DNA of 64,000 nucleotides from RPRB01 sp035519675 (GTDB lineage Bacteria; Myxococcota; Myxococcia; Myxococcales; Myxococcaceae), in NCBI GenBank assembly GCA_035519675.1, contig DATIWB010000013.1, positions 62,001 through 126,000 on the forward strand, in the 5' to 3' direction. A program made the translations under genes and the position numbers. Shown piece after piece: positions 1 to 8,677 of this stretch; position 1 is the first letter of the stretch, and each line of letters begins with the position of its first letter. The notes below the pieces were generated by a model. It made no database searches, was not told the DNA's origin, and worked only from the letters and a program-made list of their open reading frames with translations.

Positions 1-1181
1 AGGAGCAGCTGCTGGTGACCGAGCCCGCCCGCAAGCTGGTCTGGCTCGACGCCGACCTCCACGTGGTCAGGGAGCACCTGCCAGCGGAGGGGCGCTTCCT
101 GGTCGACTTCACCGTCCATCCCTCCGGCGCGGCCACCCTGGTGGAGATCGAGCCGGCCCCCGGAGCCGATCTCCTCCGGAAGCCCATCAAGGGGTGGCTG
201 ACCCGAGTCCTCCCCGACGGCTCGGAGATCACGGCCCCGCTCGACTCGGGCATCCCCGACACCGGCCAGATGCCCCCCTTCCTCTTCTCGCTCGACCGGG
301 CCCGCATCTGCGCGGTGGGCGAAGGAGTGCTGGTGGCCATGCGCTGGTCTGACAACTCCGTGCGGGCCCACCGCCTGGAGCTCCAGGACGGCGGGTTCCA
401 TCCGGCGTGGACCACCGTCGTCGAGCCTCCGGCGGCGCTGCTGGCGATCGGGATCATCGGTGGCGGGTTCGACAACTTCCACCAGGGGGACCGCTCGGCC
501 TTCGTCTACCTCGACGTCGATCCGACCGGGGCGGCGTACGTCGTCGTCCCGAGCACGGCGGACGTGCTCCCGGCCCACGACGCCTTCTTCGGCGAGCACT
601 TGCTGGCGGGCGCGGACCCAGCGCACTTCGACTACGGAGTGTCGATCGTCACCCGGCTCTCGCCCGACGGGCAGCGTACCTACGCCGCGCTCTCCGGTCT
701 GGGCACCGGCAAGCGTCTGCTGAGCATCCGCGTCGCGCCAGGGACCCTGTGGTTGACGGGGAGGGCCCGGACAGGGAGCGACCCCGGGGGCTGGGACGCA
801 TGGGTCCAGTCCCTCGACGCCGCGACCGGCCAGGCCCTGGACGAGCGGCTGGTGGACGTTCTGGCCGGCGACATGTTCTGGGAGATGGCGGTGCTGGGCG
901 ACGGGTCGGTGCTGGGCGTCGGCTCCACCAATTACACGCAGAATCCGAGCGGGTTGAGCGTCAGCGACGCCCGGGACGACCTGGCGGTGATCGTCGGTCC
1001 GGACGGAGCGGTGCGGAAGCGCATCACCCTCCCCGCAGGCCCGCCCGGTCGGGGCAACGAGGTCACCTCGGTGCGAGTGATCGATGGCGCCTGGGGGATG
1101 TTCGCCGGAGTGAAGAATGCACCGGGCACCCACGCCCAGGTGTTCTCGGATGCCTTCCTGAGCCTGCGCCCACTGGAGTAG
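1..1181 (+). CDS. Hypothetical beta-propeller-like protein, probably 5'-truncated
   Basis: The frame is open from the left edge to the TAG at 1179-1181, so the gene probably begins outside the window. A GTG at 15 has an AGGAG at 1-5 and could be the start instead, giving 388 residues. The protein has repeated short beta-rich units with glycine/aspartate turns (LSPDGQ, VGPDGA, LDVDPTG), as in quinoprotein-like or SBBP-type propellers. No catalytic motif, signal peptide or membrane segment is visible, though a signal peptide would be lost with the missing end. It is followed after a few bases by the large regulator on the same strand and may be co-transcribed with it. The function is unknown. 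Confidence 0.6.
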   Translation, partial: EQLLVTEPARKLVWLDADLHVVREHLPAEGRFLVDFTVHPSGAATLVEIEPAPGADLLRKPIKGWLTRVLPDGSEITAPLDSGIPDTGQMPPFLFSLDRARICAVGEGVLVAMRWSDNSVRAHRLELQDGGFHPAWTTVVEPPAALLAIGIIGGGFDNFHQGDRSAFVYLDVDPTGAAYVVVPSTADVLPAHDAFFGEHLLAGADPAHFDYGVSIVTRLSPDGQRTYAALSGLGTGKRLLSIRVAPGTLWLTGRARTGSDPGGWDAWVQSLDAATGQALDERLVDVLAGDMFWEMAVLGDGSVLGVGSTNYTQNPSGLSVSDARDDLAVIVGPDGAVRKRITLPAGPPGRGNEVTSVRVIDGAWGMFAGVKNAPGTHAQVFSDAFLSLRPLE

Positions 1182-1205
1182 CCGGTGGCCCCCCCGACCG
1201 GCGCT

Positions 1206-4200
1206 ATGGTTCGGGCAGTGGACGCGCCTGCGACCCTGCACATCCGTCTGCTCGGCGGGCTCAGCCTGGTGCACGGCAACCAGGCGGTGACCGCGATCCA
1301 CTCGCCGCGTCTGCACTCGCTCCTCGCCTATCTCCTGCTGCACCGCGACGCGCCGCAGCTGCGTCAGCACCTGGCCTTCACCTTCTGGCCGGACTCGAGC
1401 GAGGCGCAGGCCCGCAACAACCTGCGGCAGATCCTCCACGAGCTGCGCCACGCGCTCCCCGAGGCGGACCGCTTCCTCGTCGCCGACAACCGCACCGCGG
1501 GCTGGAGGGCGGACTCGGCGTTCGAGCTGGACCTGGCTGCCTTCGAGGCGGCGCTGGCCGAGGCCGCTGCCTCCCGAGGCGACGGACGCGAGCGGGCAGC
1601 ACTGGAGCGCGCCGCCGAGCTCTACCGCGGCGAGCTGCTGCCCGGCTGCTACGACGCATGGATCGAGGGCGAGCGGGAGCGGCTGCGCCAGCTCCACCGG
1701 CGCGGGCTGGCCCGTCTCGCCGAGGTGCTCGAGGCGGCGCGGGACTACCCCGGAGCCATTCGCCATCTCCAGCGCCTGGTGCACGACGAACCCACCGACG
1801 AGGACTCCTGCCGCGCCCTGATGCGGGTGCTGGCGCTCTCGGGAGATCGGGCCGGGGCGCTGCGGCTCTTCCGCGATCATGCGGCGACGCTCCGGCGCGA
1901 GCTGGGAGTCGAGCCGGGAGCAGAGCTTCGCCAGGCACACGCGGCGCTGTTGCGAGACCAGGAGCAGGCCGTGCCGGGGCGGGAGCCGCCCCTCGACGCC
2001 GCCCCACCGCTGGTGGGCCGCGACCGCCAGTGGCAGGTCCTCCTCGAAGCGTGGCGGGGCGCCAGCGGCGGAACCCCGAGCTTCGCGCTGATCACCGGCG
2101 AGCCGGGGATCGGCAAGTCGCGCCTCGCCGAGGAGCTCCTGGCCTGGGCCCGAAGGCAGGGAGTCACCGTGGCGGCCAGCCGCTCCTACGCCACCGAGGG
2201 CCAGCTCTCCCTGGCCCCGGTCAGCGAGTGGCTGCGGACCGAGCCGGTGCGGCGCGCGCTCCTGCGGCTCGACCCGACCTGGCTCACCGAGGTCTCGCGC
2301 CTCCTGCCCGAGCTGCGTGCCGAGCGCCCCGAGCTGCCGCCGCCGGAACCGATGACCGAGTACGGCCAGCGGCAGCGTTTCTTCGCCGCCCTGGCCCGCT
2401 CGGTGCTCGCTGCCCCGCAGCCCGTCGTCCTGCTGGTCGACGACCTGCAGTGGTGCGACCGCGAGACCATCGAGTGGCTGCACTACCTCCTCCGCTTCGA
2501 GCCGCAGGCGAGGCTGCTGGTCCTGGGAACGGCGCGGGACGAGGAGGTCCCGGCCATCCACCCCCTGCGGGGTCTGCTCCTGCATCTGCGAGCGGGCCGG
2601 ATCCCGGTGACCGAGATCGCCCTCGACCCGCTGGACGCGGCGGAGACCGGGCTGCTGGCGGCACACATCGAGCGCCGGGAGCTGGACCAGAACCGGACCC
2701 TCCGGCTCTTCCACGAGACGGAGGGAAATCCACTGTTCGTGGTGGAGAGGGCCCGCGCCGGTCTCGGTGGGGCGGCGATCCTCCCCTCCAAGGTGCAGGC
2801 GGTCATCGAGTCGCGCCTGGCTCAGCTCTCGCCACCCACCCGGGAGCTGGCAAGCCTCGGCGCGGCGATCGGCCGTGGCTTCGGGCTGGACCTGCTCCTC
2901 GAGGCGGGCCAGCTCCCCGAGGACGGAGTGGTCCGGGCGCTGGACGAGCTGTGGCAGCGCCGCATCGTCCGCGAGCTCGGCGTCAACCAGTACGACTTCA
3001 CCCACGACAAGCTGCGCGAGGTGGCCTACGCCGAGATCGCCCCGCCGCAGCGCCGGTTCCTCCATCGCCGGATCGCCCAGGCCCTGGAGAAGCTGCACGC
3101 CGGCGCGCTGGACCCCCTGAGCGGCAGCATCGCCGCCCACTACGAGCGGGCCGGACTGGAGGCACAGGCCATCGAGCACTACCAGCGGGCGGCGCTGGTG
3201 GCGCAGCGCACCTACGCCAACGAGGACGCCATCGACCTGCTGAAGCGGGGCCTGGCGCTGGTGGAGCGGCTGCCACGGGGCCTGGCGCGCGACTCGAGCG
3301 AGCTGCGCATCCAGCTGGGCCTGGCCAAGCTCTATCGGATGACCAAGGGCTGGACCTCGCCGGAGGTCGAGCGCTGCCTCGATCGGGCAGTGGGCCTCTG
3401 CGACACGGTGGGCGACGACGTGCAGCGGGCCCAGGCCTTCTACGGCCTGCAGTCGCTCTACGTGGTGCAGGCGCGGCTGGAGAAGGTCGAGCTGGTCTCG
3501 GACGAGCTGCACCAGCTGTACCAGCGGACCCACCAGTCGCCTCCGCCGCCGGAGAGCGAGATGATGCTCTTCGGCTCCCGACTGCACCTGGGTCGCGTCG
3601 CGCAGGCGAGCGAGGAGTTCGAGCGCGCCCTCAGGGCCAACGACCCGTCACAGGTCCAGCGCATCGTCGAGGAGCAGGGCTGGAACTTCGCCGTCCACGG
3701 GCGAGCCTGGTACGCGCACGCCCTCTGGCTGCAGGGCCGGGTGGACACCGCGCTGACCCATGGTCTCGAGGCGATGAGAATGGCGGACGAGCTGGGGCAG
3801 CCGTTCAACCAGTCGCTGGCCGCGACCTACCTGGCGCTGCTGCAGCAGCTGCGGGGGGACGCCGAGACGGCGAGAACCTACGCGGCGAAGGCGCTGGCGA
3901 TCACCACCGAGTCCCGGGCGCCGTACTACCGGGCCTGGTCGGAGATCCTGGTGCGACACGCCGAGGCATCGAGCCGGGCGGAGGCGGACACGCTCGGCGC
4001 CCTGCGGGCATCGATCGAGGTGTTCCGGGCCACCGGGGCGCGGCTCCGGGTGCCCTACTACCTGGGGTTGCTCGCCGAGGTCTGTGGCCGGGCAGGACGT
4101 CCGGCCGAGGGCCTGGCGGCGGTGGACGAGGCGCTGGCCGAGGCCCGGAGCAACAACGAGCGCTGGTGGGATGCCGAGCTGCACCGGCTGCGCGGCGAGC

Positions 4201-4436
4201 TCCGACTCGCCGACGGCGCCGGTCCGGAAGAGGCCGCCGCCGCCTACCGGCGCTCGGCGGAGATCGCCCGGAGCCTGGGAGAGAGGTCTCTGGAGCTGCG
4301 CGCCGCCACCAGCCTGGCACGCCTCCAGCGTCGCCCCGGACTCCTGGCGGAGCTGATCCGTACCTTCGGTGAGGGGACTGATACCCCCGACCACCGGGCG
4401 GCCCGGGCTCTACTGGCCGAGCTAACGCCGGACTAA
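1206..4436 (+). CDS. BTAD-type transcriptional regulator with AAA ATPase and TPR domains
   Basis: A roughly 1076-residue protein built like AfsR/SARP-type activators. The N-terminus (about 10-250) has an OmpR-like winged-helix region and a bacterial transcriptional activation domain (ARNNLRQILHELR; RLVHDEPTDEDSCRALM). The centre is a STAND-type ATPase with Walker A GEPGIGKS (about 298-305) and Walker B LLVDDLQW (about 410-417). The C-terminal half is alpha-helical and TPR-like (RAAYEQAL-type helical pairs). The family usually integrates a ligand or protein signal with ATP binding to activate nearby operons. The ATG at 1206 was chosen; a GTG at 1185 lies 4 bases after the previous stop. The following flavin oxidase gene is a plausible target, which is inference only. 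No LuxR helix-turn-helix is present at the C-terminus. Confidence 0.85.
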   Translation: MVRAVDAPATLHIRLLGGLSLVHGNQAVTAIHSPRLHSLLAYLLLHRDAPQLRQHLAFTFWPDSSEAQARNNLRQILHELRHALPEADRFLVADNRTAGWRADSAFELDLAAFEAALAEAAASRGDGRERAALERAAELYRGELLPGCYDAWIEGERERLRQLHRRGLARLAEVLEAARDYPGAIRHLQRLVHDEPTDEDSCRALMRVLALSGDRAGALRLFRDHAATLRRELGVEPGAELRQAHAALLRDQEQAVPGREPPLDAAPPLVGRDRQWQVLLEAWRGASGGTPSFALITGEPGIGKSRLAEELLAWARRQGVTVAASRSYATEGQLSLAPVSEWLRTEPVRRALLRLDPTWLTEVSRLLPELRAERPELPPPEPMTEYGQRQRFFAALARSVLAAPQPVVLLVDDLQWCDRETIEWLHYLLRFEPQARLLVLGTARDEEVPAIHPLRGLLLHLRAGRIPVTEIALDPLDAAETGLLAAHIERRELDQNRTLRLFHETEGNPLFVVERARAGLGGAAILPSKVQAVIESRLAQLSPPTRELASLGAAIGRGFGLDLLLEAGQLPEDGVVRALDELWQRRIVRELGVNQYDFTHDKLREVAYAEIAPPQRRFLHRRIAQALEKLHAGALDPLSGSIAAHYERAGLEAQAIEHYQRAALVAQRTYANEDAIDLLKRGLALVERLPRGLARDSSELRIQLGLAKLYRMTKGWTSPEVERCLDRAVGLCDTVGDDVQRAQAFYGLQSLYVVQARLEKVELVSDELHQLYQRTHQSPPPPESEMMLFGSRLHLGRVAQASEEFERALRANDPSQVQRIVEEQGWNFAVHGRAWYAHALWLQGRVDTALTHGLEAMRMADELGQPFNQSLAATYLALLQQLRGDAETARTYAAKALAITTESRAPYYRAWSEILVRHAEASSRAEADTLGALRASIEVFRATGARLRVPYYLGLLAEVCGRAGRPAEGLAAVDEALAEARSNNERWWDAELHRLRGELRLADGAGPEEAAAAYRRSAEIARSLGERSLELRAATSLARLQRRPGLLAELIRTFGEGTDTPDHRAARALLAELTPD

Positions 4437-4528
4437 CGCTGCTGGGAGTCTGCTGGTCGGGAACCGGGGGCAGCGCCAACGCTCCGCTCACGGCGGGTGG
4501 GCCAACCTCGGGGCAACACGCTGGACCC

Positions 4529-4535
4529 AAAGGAG
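4529..4535 (+). promoter_or_regulatory. Ribosome binding site of the FAD-linked oxidase gene
   Basis: AAAGGAG lies 6 bases before the ATG at 4542. It decides the start, because the frame is also open from an ATG at 4497 that has no such site. Confidence 0.7.
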
Positions 4536-4541
4536 CACACG

Positions 4542-5927
4542 ATGAGCAAGCTGACGGAGAGCGCGGTGCAGGGCCTCAGGTCGCAGGTGCGCGGCGAGCT
4601 GATCCGCCCCGGAGACGGGGCCTACGACGAGGCCCGCAAGGTCTACAACGGGATGATCGACCGGCGCCCGGAGATGATCGCCCGCTGCGTCGACGTGGCC
4701 GACGTCATGGCCTGCGTCAACTTCGCCCGCGAGCAGAAGCTACCGCTCGCGGTGAGGGGTGGTGGACATAGCGGACCGGGCCTCGGGGTGTGCGAGGGCG
4801 GCCTGGTGATCGACCTTTCGAGGATGCACGCCGTTCGGGTCGACCCTTCGGCCCGCACGGTGCGCGTCGAGGGCGGCGCGAAGTGGGCAGACGTCGACCA
4901 CGCCACCCACCCGTTCGGTCTCGCCACCCCGAGCGGCTTCATCTCCAGCACCGGGGTCGGAGGGCTGACCCTCGGCGGCGGCATTGGCTACCTCTCCCGC
5001 ACCCACGGCCTCACCATCGACAACTTGCTCTCCGTGGACATGGTGCTCGCCGACGGCCGCTTCGTGGTCGCCAATGCCAAGGAGAACAAGGACCTGTTCT
5101 GGGCGGTGCGCGGCGGTGGCGGCAACTTCGGGGTGGTCACCTCGTTCGAATACCGGCTTCATCCCATCAGCCAGGTCTACGGCGGCCCGATGATCTGGCC
5201 GCTCGAGCGGAGCGGCGAGCTGCTCAAGTGGTGGCGCGATTTCATCCTCAAGGCGCCGGAGGACATCAACGGCTGGTTCGGCTTCATCACCGTCCCGCCC
5301 GCGGCCCCCTTCCCCGAGCAGTACCAGGGGAAGAAGGCCTGCGCGGTGGTCTGGTGCTACAGCGGGCCAATGGAGAAGGCCGAGGAGCGCTTCAAGCCCA
5401 TCCGTGCGTTTGGCCCGCCGGCGATCGACTTCGTCGGTCCCATCCCCTGGCCGGTCCTGCAGGGGATGTTCGATGCGCTCTATCCCGCCGGGCATCAGTG
5501 GTACTGGAAGGCGGACTTCTTCAAGGAGCTGTCCGAGAAGGCGATCGACCTGCACGTGAAGTATGGGGCGCAGCTGCCGACTGGACAGTCCACCATGCAC
5601 CTCTACCCGATCAACGGTGCGGCGCACCGAGCGGCCCCGGGCGACACCGCCTTCAGCTTCCGGGACGCCAACTTCGCCGAGGTCATCGTCGGCGTGGACC
5701 CGGATCCGGCGAACAACGCGAAGATGACGGAGTGGGCGCGGAACTACTGGCTGGCGCTGCACCCACACTCCGCAGGCGGTGCTTACGTGAACATGATCAT
5801 GGACGAGGGCGAGGACACGGTGAAGTCGGCCTACCGGGACAACTACCCGCGCCTGGCGGAGATCAAGGCCAAGTACGACCCGACGAACCTCTTCCGGAGC
5901 AACCAGAACATCAAGCCCGCGAAGTGA
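4542..5927 (+). CDS. FAD-linked oxidase, berberine bridge enzyme-like
   Basis: A 461-residue flavoprotein of the VAO/PCMH superfamily. The FAD-binding domain has the motif VRGGGHSGPG, whose histidine (about residue 76) is the usual 8-alpha covalent FAD site, then the glycine-rich segment GVGGLTLGGGIGYLSR and the run NLLSVDMVLADG. The second covalent cysteine of plant-type bicovalent enzymes is not seen at the expected place (SSTGVGGL), so a mono-covalent flavin is likely. The C-terminus YDPTNLFRSNQNI is the typical BBE tail. Family members oxidise sugars, alkaloids or polyketide intermediates; the substrate here is unknown. The protein has no signal peptide. The gene stands alone on this strand, convergent with tyrA. 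Confidence 0.9.
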   Translation: MSKLTESAVQGLRSQVRGELIRPGDGAYDEARKVYNGMIDRRPEMIARCVDVADVMACVNFAREQKLPLAVRGGGHSGPGLGVCEGGLVIDLSRMHAVRVDPSARTVRVEGGAKWADVDHATHPFGLATPSGFISSTGVGGLTLGGGIGYLSRTHGLTIDNLLSVDMVLADGRFVVANAKENKDLFWAVRGGGGNFGVVTSFEYRLHPISQVYGGPMIWPLERSGELLKWWRDFILKAPEDINGWFGFITVPPAAPFPEQYQGKKACAVVWCYSGPMEKAEERFKPIRAFGPPAIDFVGPIPWPVLQGMFDALYPAGHQWYWKADFFKELSEKAIDLHVKYGAQLPTGQSTMHLYPINGAAHRAAPGDTAFSFRDANFAEVIVGVDPDPANNAKMTEWARNYWLALHPHSAGGAYVNMIMDEGEDTVKSAYRDNYPRLAEIKAKYDPTNLFRSNQNIKPAK

Positions 5928-6082
5928 CCGTCGAGCGCGGGGACGACCAGGCCCGCGCGAACCGCGGTGTGGCGGGTCGAGGCCGGAGCGGGCGGCGTGG
6001 ACCGGGCGAGCGCGGAGGCGGCGAACGGCTGGAGGGCGAGCAGGAGACGTGCTGCTGAGCCTCTTCTGCTCGGCGCCGGCCT

Positions 6083-7144
6083 TCAGGGCCCCTGGGACGA
6101 GCCCCGCTGCGCCCGGCGGGAGAAGCGGAGGATGGCCCGGAAGAGCTCGTCGATCGCCTCGGCGTCGAGCTGGAGCGATTCCGCCCAGGCACGGCGCTCG
6201 GCGAGGAGGCGGGACTCGCGCTCGGGGTCGACGATGGGGCGCCCGAGCTCCGCCTTGGCCTTTCCCGCACGCTGGGCCAGGGTGGCGCGACGGGCGAGCA
6301 GCGCCACCAGCTCGCGGTCCACGGCGTCGATCAGCTCGCGGGCCTCCTGGAGCTCGGGGGAACGGGCCCCGAGGTCGGGAATGGCGAACTGCGCTGACTC
6401 CGGGCCTGCCTCGCCCGGGGTGGCCTGCAGCGCCCGGTCGATCTCCGCGAGCGCCTGGAGGAGCTGCCCGCGCGCCTGGAGGGCAAAGGGGTTCTCGCGC
6501 TGGATGGCGGCAAAGAGGTGACCGGCATCGGAGCGCACGGTCTCGATGGTGCGGGAGATGGCCTGGAACGAGGGCGGGGCGAAGGGCACCTCCATGCCCG
6601 CGCCTGCGTCCAGCATGCCCTTGGCCACGAAGAAGGTGAGCGCGTGGGTGTGGGCCATCACCCGGTCGTGTCCCTCCGGAGTCTGCTCGATGACCTCGCA
6701 GCCGATCCGCCGGTAGAGCTCGCCGGCGCGCACCGCCGCCCCGGGGTGGCGCGGCGATGGACAGACCACCACCCGCAAGGGTCGCTCGGCGAGCGCGAGG
6801 CTCACCGGGCCGAACAGCGGATGGGTGGCCACCCAGGGGATGGCGTCGCCGAGCACCGATTCCAGATCCGCGTAGGGGTGAACCTTGACGCTGCCGACGT
6901 CGAGGACGACCTGGTCGGGCACGAGGTACGGCCTCAGCGACTCGAGCGCCTCACGGGTCCGTGGCACCGGGACTGCCAGCACCACCAGGCTCGCCCCCGA
7001 CACCAGCTCGGGGAGCCCGGGCGCCCGCACCGCCCGGGGGACCTCGACGCCCGGGTCGAGGGCGCGGTACGGAATCTGCGCCTCACCGAGGAGCGACCCC
7101 AGCGCCTTGCCGAACCTGCCGAATCCCAGCAGCGCAACGACCAT
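6083..7144 (-). CDS. tyrA: Prephenate dehydrogenase with C-terminal chorismate mutase domain
   Basis: A 353-residue protein. Residues 1-~245 are a prephenate dehydrogenase: dinucleotide-binding GFGRFGKA near the start, LDVGSVKVHP, and THPLFGP, which holds the conserved catalytic-region histidine. Residues ~255-345 form a second, all-helical domain (ELIDAVDRELVALLARR; IVDPERESRLL) that reads as an AroQ-class chorismate mutase. Together these would take chorismate to prephenate and on to 4-hydroxyphenylpyruvate for tyrosine. In the E. coli TyrA fusion the mutase is N-terminal; here the order is reversed. The start ATG lies 18 bases after the stop of the thioredoxin-TPR gene, so the two are probably one transcript. 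The NAD(P) choice cannot be read here. Confidence 0.87.
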   Translation of the reverse strand: MVVALLGFGRFGKALGSLLGEAQIPYRALDPGVEVPRAVRAPGLPELVSGASLVVLAVPVPRTREALESLRPYLVPDQVVLDVGSVKVHPYADLESVLGDAIPWVATHPLFGPVSLALAERPLRVVVCPSPRHPGAAVRAGELYRRIGCEVIEQTPEGHDRVMAHTHALTFFVAKGMLDAGAGMEVPFAPPSFQAISRTIETVRSDAGHLFAAIQRENPFALQARGQLLQALAEIDRALQATPGEAGPESAQFAIPDLGARSPELQEARELIDAVDRELVALLARRATLAQRAGKAKAELGRPIVDPERESRLLAERRAWAESLQLDAEAIDELFRAILRFSRRAQRGSSQGP

Positions 7145-7162
7145 GCCGCGACTGTAGCGCTC

Positions 7163-8521
7163 CTACAGCTTGGCGTGCGGTCCGGCCTCCAGCCCCTTCA
7201 GCTCCTGCGCGACCTTCTCCTCGGTCTCCGCGCTGCGCTGGGAAGCGGGCAGCGTCCTGAGGAGCGCCAGCTGCTCGCGGAGGACCGGCGCCCGGTCCTT
7301 CCCCTGCGCCTGGAGGATGCGCGCCTTCAGGCCCAGGATGCCGACCTTGCGCGGTCCCTGGGGCATCAGCGCCAGCGCCCGGTTCACCGCCGCCTCGGCC
7401 TCCGACGCTCGCTTCTCTTCCAGGAGCACCCGGGCCAGCCGTGCCGGCGGGTTGTAGTCGTTGGGCATCTGCTTCTCGCGCGCGCTCAGGAGCGCCTCGG
7501 CCTTCGCCGGCTCGCCGAGGTAGAGGTAGGTCTCGGTCCGGTGGGCATCGAAGGTGGCGGAGGTCGTGGCATCTGGGGCAGCGGCCGCGGCAGCCTCGAG
7601 CAGAGCCTGGCGCTTGCGCATCGCCGCAACCGCCTCGCCGTGGCGCTCGAGCTCGTCGAGCTGATCAGCGAGGTAGGCGTAGAGGTCGCTCCGGTCGTCC
7701 ACCGAGAGCGCGGCCTTCGGGTCTCCGGCCAGCGCCTCCATCCGCTTCAGGGCCGCGGTGAGGAGCTCCTTCGCCCCCGGCGCGTCTGTGGCCCTGGCCG
7801 CGCACTCCGCGGCGCGCTCGGTGAGGTCCCCACCCGGCGGCGTGGCCGGGCTTCCTGGAAGCTCGGCCCGGGCCAGCGCGACGCACTCCGTCAGCGCCTC
7901 GGGGGTGCGGACCCGGCCGAGCGCGGCCAGGAGCATGCTGATGCGCTCGCGGCGCAGCGGGTCGTTCCTGGCCGAGAGCGACACCGAGCGCCGGTATGCC
8001 GCGGCGGCGGCGGCGTGGTCCCCCTTCTGCTGCGCGGCGTGCCCCTCCTGCTCGGCCCGCGCCGCCTCCGAGAACTTCCCGCCCTTCCGGGTCGCCTGCC
8101 ACGCGGCGCTGGTGTCGAGGACGAACTGGCGCATCTCGTTCACCGAGGAGGTCCCCAGCCAGCGCCCGATGACCTGCTCGGTGTCCGGGTCGATGAGGAG
8201 GAACGTCGGCAGGCCGTCGGCGGGGAACTTCTCCACCACCTCGCGGTTCTGCTCCGCCTCGGTCTCCACCGACAGCCAGACGACGGCGTCCTTCGCTGGC
8301 CGCAGCCCCGCGTCGGGGAAGACGAAGGAGCCCATCGAGAGGCAGGAGTGGCACCAGGTGGCCCAGCTGTCGAGGAAGAGGGGCTTCTTCTCCGCCCTCG
8401 CCTTCGCCAGCGCGCCCCGGTAGTCGTCCTCGAGGAAGACGATGCCGGACGCGGGCGGCTTCGCGGCGGCGTGAGGGCTCGGAGCGGCGACAACGGCGAC
8501 GGTCAGGAGGGCGGAGAGCAT
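7163..8521 (-). CDS. Exported thioredoxin-like protein with TPR-like C-terminus
   Basis: A 452-residue protein. The ATG at 8521 begins a short hydrophobic signal peptide (MLSALLTVAVVAAPSPHAAA). Residues ~28-150 are a thioredoxin fold of the DsbD-gamma/thioredoxin_7 kind with the active site WCHSC (cysteines about 57 and 60) and the cis-proline segment DGLPTFLLIDP. The rest is helical with repeat-like units (AAAAAYRRSVSLSARNDPLRR; ARVLLEEKRASEAEAAVNRAL) like tetratricopeptides. It is likely a periplasmic thiol-disulfide protein with a scaffold domain; partners are unknown. The reading frame stays open far upstream of 8521, but that part lies antisense to livK and is non-coding in character. 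It shares a transcript with tyrA downstream. Confidence 0.82.
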   Translation of the reverse strand: MLSALLTVAVVAAPSPHAAAKPPASGIVFLEDDYRGALAKARAEKKPLFLDSWATWCHSCLSMGSFVFPDAGLRPAKDAVVWLSVETEAEQNREVVEKFPADGLPTFLLIDPDTEQVIGRWLGTSSVNEMRQFVLDTSAAWQATRKGGKFSEAARAEQEGHAAQQKGDHAAAAAAYRRSVSLSARNDPLRRERISMLLAALGRVRTPEALTECVALARAELPGSPATPPGGDLTERAAECAARATDAPGAKELLTAALKRMEALAGDPKAALSVDDRSDLYAYLADQLDELERHGEAVAAMRKRQALLEAAAAAAPDATTSATFDAHRTETYLYLGEPAKAEALLSAREKQMPNDYNPPARLARVLLEEKRASEAEAAVNRALALMPQGPRKVGILGLKARILQAQGKDRAPVLREQLALLRTLPASQRSAETEEKVAQELKGLEAGPHAKL

Positions 8522-8677
8522 GGTGACGACCCGGAAGCTAACTCTCCGGACAGGGCAGCGCTCCGCGGATTGCAGCCAACCGCCGCGCGCACCACGGCCG
8601 GTGCAGCCAGACCACCGACTTGCCACCCTCCCGCGGCGGGGCGTGGTAGATCCGCGCGCTCTGCCCCGGGGAGAACC

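Noticed and set aside
407..4372. A very long open frame overlapping the regulator gene in another frame
   Set aside because: Its protein is almost entirely Arg, Gly, Ala and Pro, as expected for an off-frame reading of GC-rich DNA. The overlapping frame has clear BTAD, Walker A and Walker B motifs.
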